Positions 15,338 through 18,725 of a DNA stretch of 18,725 nucleotides are shown here, piece after piece. The number at the start of each line of letters is the position of its first letter. Positions within the stretch are counted from its first letter, which is position 1. Location: positions 1-18,725 of the forward strand of contig CAUZFZ010000187.1 in NCBI GenBank assembly GCA_963579025.1, read 5' to 3'. The DNA is from CAUZFZ01 sp963579025. GTDB taxonomy: Bacteria; Planctomycetota; Planctomycetia; Planctomycetales; Planctomycetaceae. The notes under the pieces are model-generated. The model made no database searches, was not told the DNA's origin, and saw nothing but the letters and a program-made list of their open reading frames with translations. The position numbers and the translations under genes were made by a program.

Positions 15338-15793
15338 ATGTCCGATTCGACAAAACTTCTGCTGATCGAAGATGACCGCGAGATTTCGACGACTCTTCAA
15401 CGCGTGCTGGAAGGTGCCGGATACACGCTCGCAGTTGCAAACAACGGTGCGGACGGAAAACGGCTGGCGGATGCCACTCAGCCGGAACTGGTCATCACCG
15501 ACATGATGATGCCGAAAATGGGCGGGTTTCCTGTTCTTGAACATTTGAAGAGTCTGGAGTCGCCGCCGAAGGTCATCATGATCACGGCGAACGAAGGCGG
15601 CCGGCACAAGGCCTATGCCGAAATGCTCGGCGCCGATGAGTATCTGCGGAAACCATTCGCGATGGACGTGCTGCTGGAAGCCATCGAACGGGCTCTGGGC
15701 AAACCGGCACCGGGCCGGAAAGGTGGTGCCCCCAACAGGAGTGGCGCCACCACGCGAAAGGGACCACTCAGCCGACGCCCAGGTAAAAGCTGA
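15338..15793 (+). CDS. Stand-alone response-regulator receiver with basic tail
   Basis: A protein of 151 aa from the ATG at 15338, which has AGGA six bases upstream; an earlier ATG at 15305 is less likely. Residues 5-121 form a CheY-like receiver domain: acidic pocket E11-D12-D13, phosphoacceptor D55 in I-T-D-M-M-M-P, switch residue T83 in M-I-T-A, and K105 in the L-R-K-P-F motif. There is no DNA-binding or enzyme output domain. The last 30 residues are rich in Lys, Arg, Gly and Pro and are probably disordered. No histidine kinase lies in the window, so the partner is encoded elsewhere. An intrinsic terminator follows 11 bases after the stop. The role is probably phosphorelay or protein-protein signalling; the basic tail could bind nucleic acid or membrane, which is speculation. 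Confidence 0.93.
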   Translation: MSDSTKLLLIEDDREISTTLQRVLEGAGYTLAVANNGADGKRLADATQPELVITDMMMPKMGGFPVLEHLKSLESPPKVIMITANEGGRHKAYAEMLGADEYLRKPFAMDVLLEAIERALGKPAPGRKGGAPNRSGATTRKGPLSRRPGKS

Positions 15794-15804
15794 ATCGCTG
15801 ACAG

Positions 15805-15833
15805 AAGCCCGGCATCCAACTGCCGGGCTTTTT
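15805..15833 (+). terminator. Intrinsic terminator after the receiver gene
   Basis: A perfect 10-bp stem, AAGCCCGGCA (15805-15814) and TGCCGGGCTT (15821-15830), with a six-base loop and a run of five T (15829-15833). It starts 11 bases after the receiver stop codon and separates that gene from the WD40 gene, which therefore needs its own promoter in the short gap or depends on read-through. Confidence 0.92.
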
Positions 15834-15864
15834 GAATATTGCACCGGAATCAACGGACCTGACC

Positions 15865-15870
15865 AGGAGG
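15865..15870 (+). promoter_or_regulatory. Ribosome binding site of the WD40 gene
   Basis: A full AGGAGG lies six bases before the ATG at 15877. It fixes the start and excludes the longer open frame beginning at TTG 15832, which lies in the terminator. Confidence 0.88.
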
Positions 15871-15876
15871 TGTCTG

Positions 15877-18642
15877 ATGTCTCTGTCGTCTCGAATCTCT
15901 GTCGTGCGACTGCAGCGTGCTGCCCTGCTGTGCTTACTGATCGCTGTCGTTTGCGGCTCGGGTTTGAGGGCCGCGGATCCGATCCTCTTCAAAGGCCACA
16001 AAGGCCTGGTTTACGACGCCGTCTTCCTGCCGGATGGTCGGCAGGTGGTGACCGCCAGTTTTGATTACACGCTGAAGCTGTGGGACGTGGCGACTCAGGA
16101 AGTCATTCGCACGATGGAGGGGCATACCAGCACCGTGCTGTGTGTGGCCGTCTCACCGGACGGAACAACGATCGCGTCCGGGGCGAGCGACAACACGATC
16201 AAACTATGGGACGTGCCCAAGAGCGACCCAGTCGCAACTTTGCCGGCACATGACGGCGAGGGGACGGCGATCGCCGTCTCAACCGACGGAAAGCTTGTTG
16301 CGACTGGCGACAATGGCGGAGTGGTCCGCATCTGGAATTCCGAGACTGGCGAGAAGAGTCACGAATTCAAACTGGCAGGTCCGATCGCAAGGCTCGACTG
16401 GCGGAACGACAACAATCAACTGGCCGTCGCCGACAGCAACGGATTACTGCATCTGATCAATCCGGTCGATGGTGCCGTAACGGCAACAATCGGAGTCCAC
16501 AACGGCGAGGTCACCGGCCTCGAATTCAGTTCGAATAATACGCAAATCTTCACGGCCGGAGCGGACGGACTCGTCAAACGCTGGCCGGTCACAGCCCCGC
16601 CTGTCATCGAGGTTGCCGGGCATGCAGGAGCCATCCATGCGATTGCTCAGCATCCCAGCGGCACACTGATTGCCACAGCCGGACAGGACGGCACGGCCCG
16701 AGTCTGGAACCGTGCCGACGGCGCGGAAGTCCGAAAACTTGAAGGGCATAGCGGACCGGTTAAGGCCATAGCGTTCAATTCCAACGGGGCTCAGATCGCG
16801 ACGGGCGGAGCAGATAAGAAGCCGCGTTTGTTCGACGCGAACAACGGGACTCTGATTCGTGAGTTTCCCGAACTTGCCGGCGAAGTCACGGCGGTTGTGA
16901 TCAATCCAAACGGTCAGCAACTGATCGCCGCGGATGCTTCGGGCAAGGTCCGGATTTTCAAGCTGGCTGACGGCGCCGAAGAAAAGACGCTCAGTCATGG
17001 TGGTCCCGTCCGGTCGCTGGCCGTGTGGTCGAACGGTACCCAGGTCATTTCGGCGAGTGACGACAAGACGGTCCGCATCTGGAACACCGGCACTGGTGAG
17101 GAAGTGCGGAAGATCGATCTGGATGCGGCCGCGACGGCCGTCAATCTGGCCCCCAATAATGCGCTGCTGGCCATCGGCACGGCGGACGGAGCCGTCCGGC
17201 TCGTGAATCCAGCAGACGGAGTTGAGTCGGCGAAGTTCACTGGCCACAACAAGCCGGTCACCGGGCTGATGTTCAACACAAATCAGACTCAGCTCGTCTC
17301 GTCGAGTGCTGATGGGACGGCGCGGCTTTGGGACGTGACAAAGAAGTTGCAGGCGCAGCATTTCGTGGGTCATGCCGGCTCGATCACGGGCGTTTCGTTT
17401 CAACGTGACAACAAGTCGATCGTGACGGCCGGCGCTGATGGCAAAGTCAGGATCGACTCGCTGGCCTACCAGTTCGGACATGTCGCTGACGAAACACGTA
17501 TCAACGACTTTGCACTCGCGGCGAACAGTAGTTCGTATGCGACAGCAGGTGCGGACGGTTCGGTGAAAATCTGGAACGCCGGAAATGGCTCACCCATCCG
17601 AGCGATCACCGGCATCGAAGGCGAGGCCCGTTGCGTCGCATTAAGCCCGAACAACACGCAGGTCGCTGCTGGCGGAGCGGACGGAAAGATCTGGATTTGG
17701 AATGCCAGCAATGGGACGCCGTTCTTCCGACTGCAACCGGCCAAAGAGGCGGTCCGGCTGGCCTACAGTCCCGACAGTTTGAAATTGGTTGCCGCACTGG
17801 CTGATCATTCGGTGCAGTGTTTTGATCCCAAACCATTGAGTCCGCAACCGGCGGAACCGCCCGGTCGGGACGCGTCCCAAACTCTGTCCGGACATACAGG
17901 CGCGATCGCCGCAGTGGCGTGGGCTCCGGACAATCGCACGCTGCGAACAATCTCAGCCGACAAATCGATGCGCGTCTGGTCGGTGGCCGCGGCCGGATTC
18001 ACCATCAGCATGACTGGCCACGGTTCGCAGGTTTATGCGATCGCTTTCAGTCCGGACGGCAAAACCCTGGCGACCGCGTCGAATGACAAGACCGTTCGAC
18101 TGTGGGATGTCGAAACCCGCAAAGCGCTCAAGACGCTTTCGACTCAGGCGGCGGCAGTCTACAGCGTTGCGTTTTCGCCGGATGGACAACAGGTTGCCAT
18201 CGCGGGTGCGGACAGCTCAGTGCGTCTGTTAAACGTCAGCAATGGCTCCGAAGTTCGAAAGTACAACGGGCCCGAACACCCGGTTTACGCTGTTGCATTC
18301 AGCCGGGATGGCTCGAAGATCGCCGCGGCCGGCATGGGGATCGGGGCGGAGCGACCCGTGTTTGTGTGGGAGGCCGGTAAGGCAGACCCGGTCAGTGTGA
18401 TGACCGGCCACAAGGACGACATCTATCGCGTGCAGTTTAATCAGACGGGTACTCGCTTGCTGTCGATCGGATATTCGGGCACTCTGAAGATCTGGGATAA
18501 CTCCGCGAAGTCGGCGGTGTTCGAGGAATCGCTGGGCGTCGTGAGCTATTCAGCTCGACTTTCACCGGATGGAACACGGTTGATCGCGACGTCAAACGAC
18601 AGCACGGCAAGGATTGTGGACGTCCCGGAAAACGCACGGTAG
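15877..18642 (+). CDS. Exported WD40-repeat protein, about 21 blades
   Basis: A protein of 921 aa with a signal peptide (about residues 1-32, likely cut in L-R-A before A-D-P) and then nothing but WD40-like repeats to the end. Reading G-H...(I/V)x(L/I)W-(D/N) units, I count about 21 repeats of about 42 residues. The clearest contain G-H-T-S-T-V, G-H-A-G-A-I, G-H-S-G-P-V, G-H-G-S-Q-V and G-H-K-D-D-I, and typical ends are L-K-L-W-D-V, V-R-I-W-N-T and V-R-L-W-D-V. Several blades (about 4, 8, 10, 12-15, 18 and 21) lack the G-H or W-D signature. Twenty-one repeats would fit three seven-bladed propellers. Unlike many planctomycetal relatives it carries no CXXCH cytochrome domain, kinase or caspase domain. 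The likely role is an extracytoplasmic protein-interaction platform; ligands are unknown. Confidence 0.94.
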   Translation: MSLSSRISVVRLQRAALLCLLIAVVCGSGLRAADPILFKGHKGLVYDAVFLPDGRQVVTASFDYTLKLWDVATQEVIRTMEGHTSTVLCVAVSPDGTTIASGASDNTIKLWDVPKSDPVATLPAHDGEGTAIAVSTDGKLVATGDNGGVVRIWNSETGEKSHEFKLAGPIARLDWRNDNNQLAVADSNGLLHLINPVDGAVTATIGVHNGEVTGLEFSSNNTQIFTAGADGLVKRWPVTAPPVIEVAGHAGAIHAIAQHPSGTLIATAGQDGTARVWNRADGAEVRKLEGHSGPVKAIAFNSNGAQIATGGADKKPRLFDANNGTLIREFPELAGEVTAVVINPNGQQLIAADASGKVRIFKLADGAEEKTLSHGGPVRSLAVWSNGTQVISASDDKTVRIWNTGTGEEVRKIDLDAAATAVNLAPNNALLAIGTADGAVRLVNPADGVESAKFTGHNKPVTGLMFNTNQTQLVSSSADGTARLWDVTKKLQAQHFVGHAGSITGVSFQRDNKSIVTAGADGKVRIDSLAYQFGHVADETRINDFALAANSSSYATAGADGSVKIWNAGNGSPIRAITGIEGEARCVALSPNNTQVAAGGADGKIWIWNASNGTPFFRLQPAKEAVRLAYSPDSLKLVAALADHSVQCFDPKPLSPQPAEPPGRDASQTLSGHTGAIAAVAWAPDNRTLRTISADKSMRVWSVAAAGFTISMTGHGSQVYAIAFSPDGKTLATASNDKTVRLWDVETRKALKTLSTQAAAVYSVAFSPDGQQVAIAGADSSVRLLNVSNGSEVRKYNGPEHPVYAVAFSRDGSKIAAAGMGIGAERPVFVWEAGKADPVSVMTGHKDDIYRVQFNQTGTRLLSIGYSGTLKIWDNSAKSAVFEESLGVVSYSARLSPDGTRLIATSNDSTARIVDVPENAR

Positions 18643-18690
18643 CGTTCTGTCAGTCGTTAGAATCAGAGTTGGGTGGCTGGGGTCGAGCAA

Positions 18691-18725
18691 CGCGAGCCCC
18701 CAGCAGTCACGTCTGGGGGCTCGCG
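18691..18725. repeat. Perfect inverted repeat at the window edge
   Basis: CGCGAGCCCCCAG (18691-18703) and CTGGGGGCTCGCG (18713-18725) are exact inverted copies around a nine-base loop. The preceding GGCTGGGGTCGAGCAACG suggests a longer dispersed element that is cut by the window end. It starts 49 bases after the WD40 stop codon and may act as a transcript end, but no T tract is visible in the window. Confidence 0.7.

Noticed and set aside
3274..15793. Genome-wide reassignment of UGA as a sense codon
   Set aside because: Several genes here end with TGA at natural ends (stops at 3274, 6207, 9252, 13625, 13662 and 15793), and the interrupted gene itself finally ends in TGA at 9296.
15832..15876. 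Start of the WD40 gene at TTG 15832
   Set aside because: It lies in the intrinsic terminator; the AGGAGG-ATG at 15865-15879 is far better.
16444..17481. 345-aa minus-strand open frame opposite the WD40 gene
   Set aside because: Its length follows from the repeated codon pattern of the WD40 gene; the sequence is Arg/Asp-rich with no fold signature.
1..18725. CRISPR array, tRNA, rRNA, insertion sequence or toxin-antitoxin/defence genes
   Set aside because: No regularly spaced direct repeats, no cloverleaf-like segment, no transposase or nuclease motifs were seen on either strand.

Overview
The window looks like a chromosomal segment of a Planctomycetota bacterium, with moderately high GC. No RNA marker gene is present, so this rests on gene content: a PSCyt1/DUF1549/DUF1553 cytochrome-like protein, a DUF1559 protein with a type IV prepilin N-terminus, a transthyretin-like lipoprotein, three FG-GAP/VCBS (CRTAC1-like) propeller proteins, a secreted PQQ-repeat protein and a giant exported WD40 protein. 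Family calls come from recognising motifs by eye; no database was searched.

Layout. (1) 1-3263: a possible 47-aa minus-strand reading frame at the left edge, then a 1036-aa planctomycetal cytochrome protein on plus. (2) 3274-7720, minus: a probable operon read as DUF1559 prepilin-like protein, small lipoprotein, membrane-anchored heme/FG-GAP protein, TPR membrane protein. A terminator-like hairpin follows the prepilin gene. (3) 7721-7989: divergent intergenic region with a nested hairpin. (4) 7990-9252, plus: a second TPR membrane protein. (5) 9296-11731, minus: a CRTAC1/UnbV-type FG-GAP protein of 811 codons, interrupted by one in-frame TGA (9941-9943) with coding continuity on both sides and a hairpin immediately downstream. 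(6) 11859-13625, plus: a paralogous FG-GAP/UnbV lipoprotein without interruption. (7) 13662-14957, minus: PQQ-repeat propeller protein. (8) 14958-15337: intergenic region with three inverted repeats. (9) 15338-15793, plus: stand-alone response-regulator receiver, closed by an intrinsic terminator. (10) 15877-18642, plus: exported 921-aa protein made of about 21 WD40-like repeats. (11) 18643-18725: intergenic DNA ending in a perfect 13-bp inverted repeat.

How the genes fit together. Nearly every product is predicted to be exported or membrane-anchored, and five are beta-propellers (three FG-GAP, one PQQ, one WD40). The region therefore reads as a cell-surface/periplasm locus: a pilin-like protein, a lipoprotein, calcium-site propellers with or without heme, and membrane TPR scaffolds. 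No mobile element, CRISPR array, tRNA or rRNA was seen. The item most worth following up is the in-frame TGA in the FG-GAP gene, either a candidate UGA recoding (selenocysteine-like) event or a fresh nonsense mutation.
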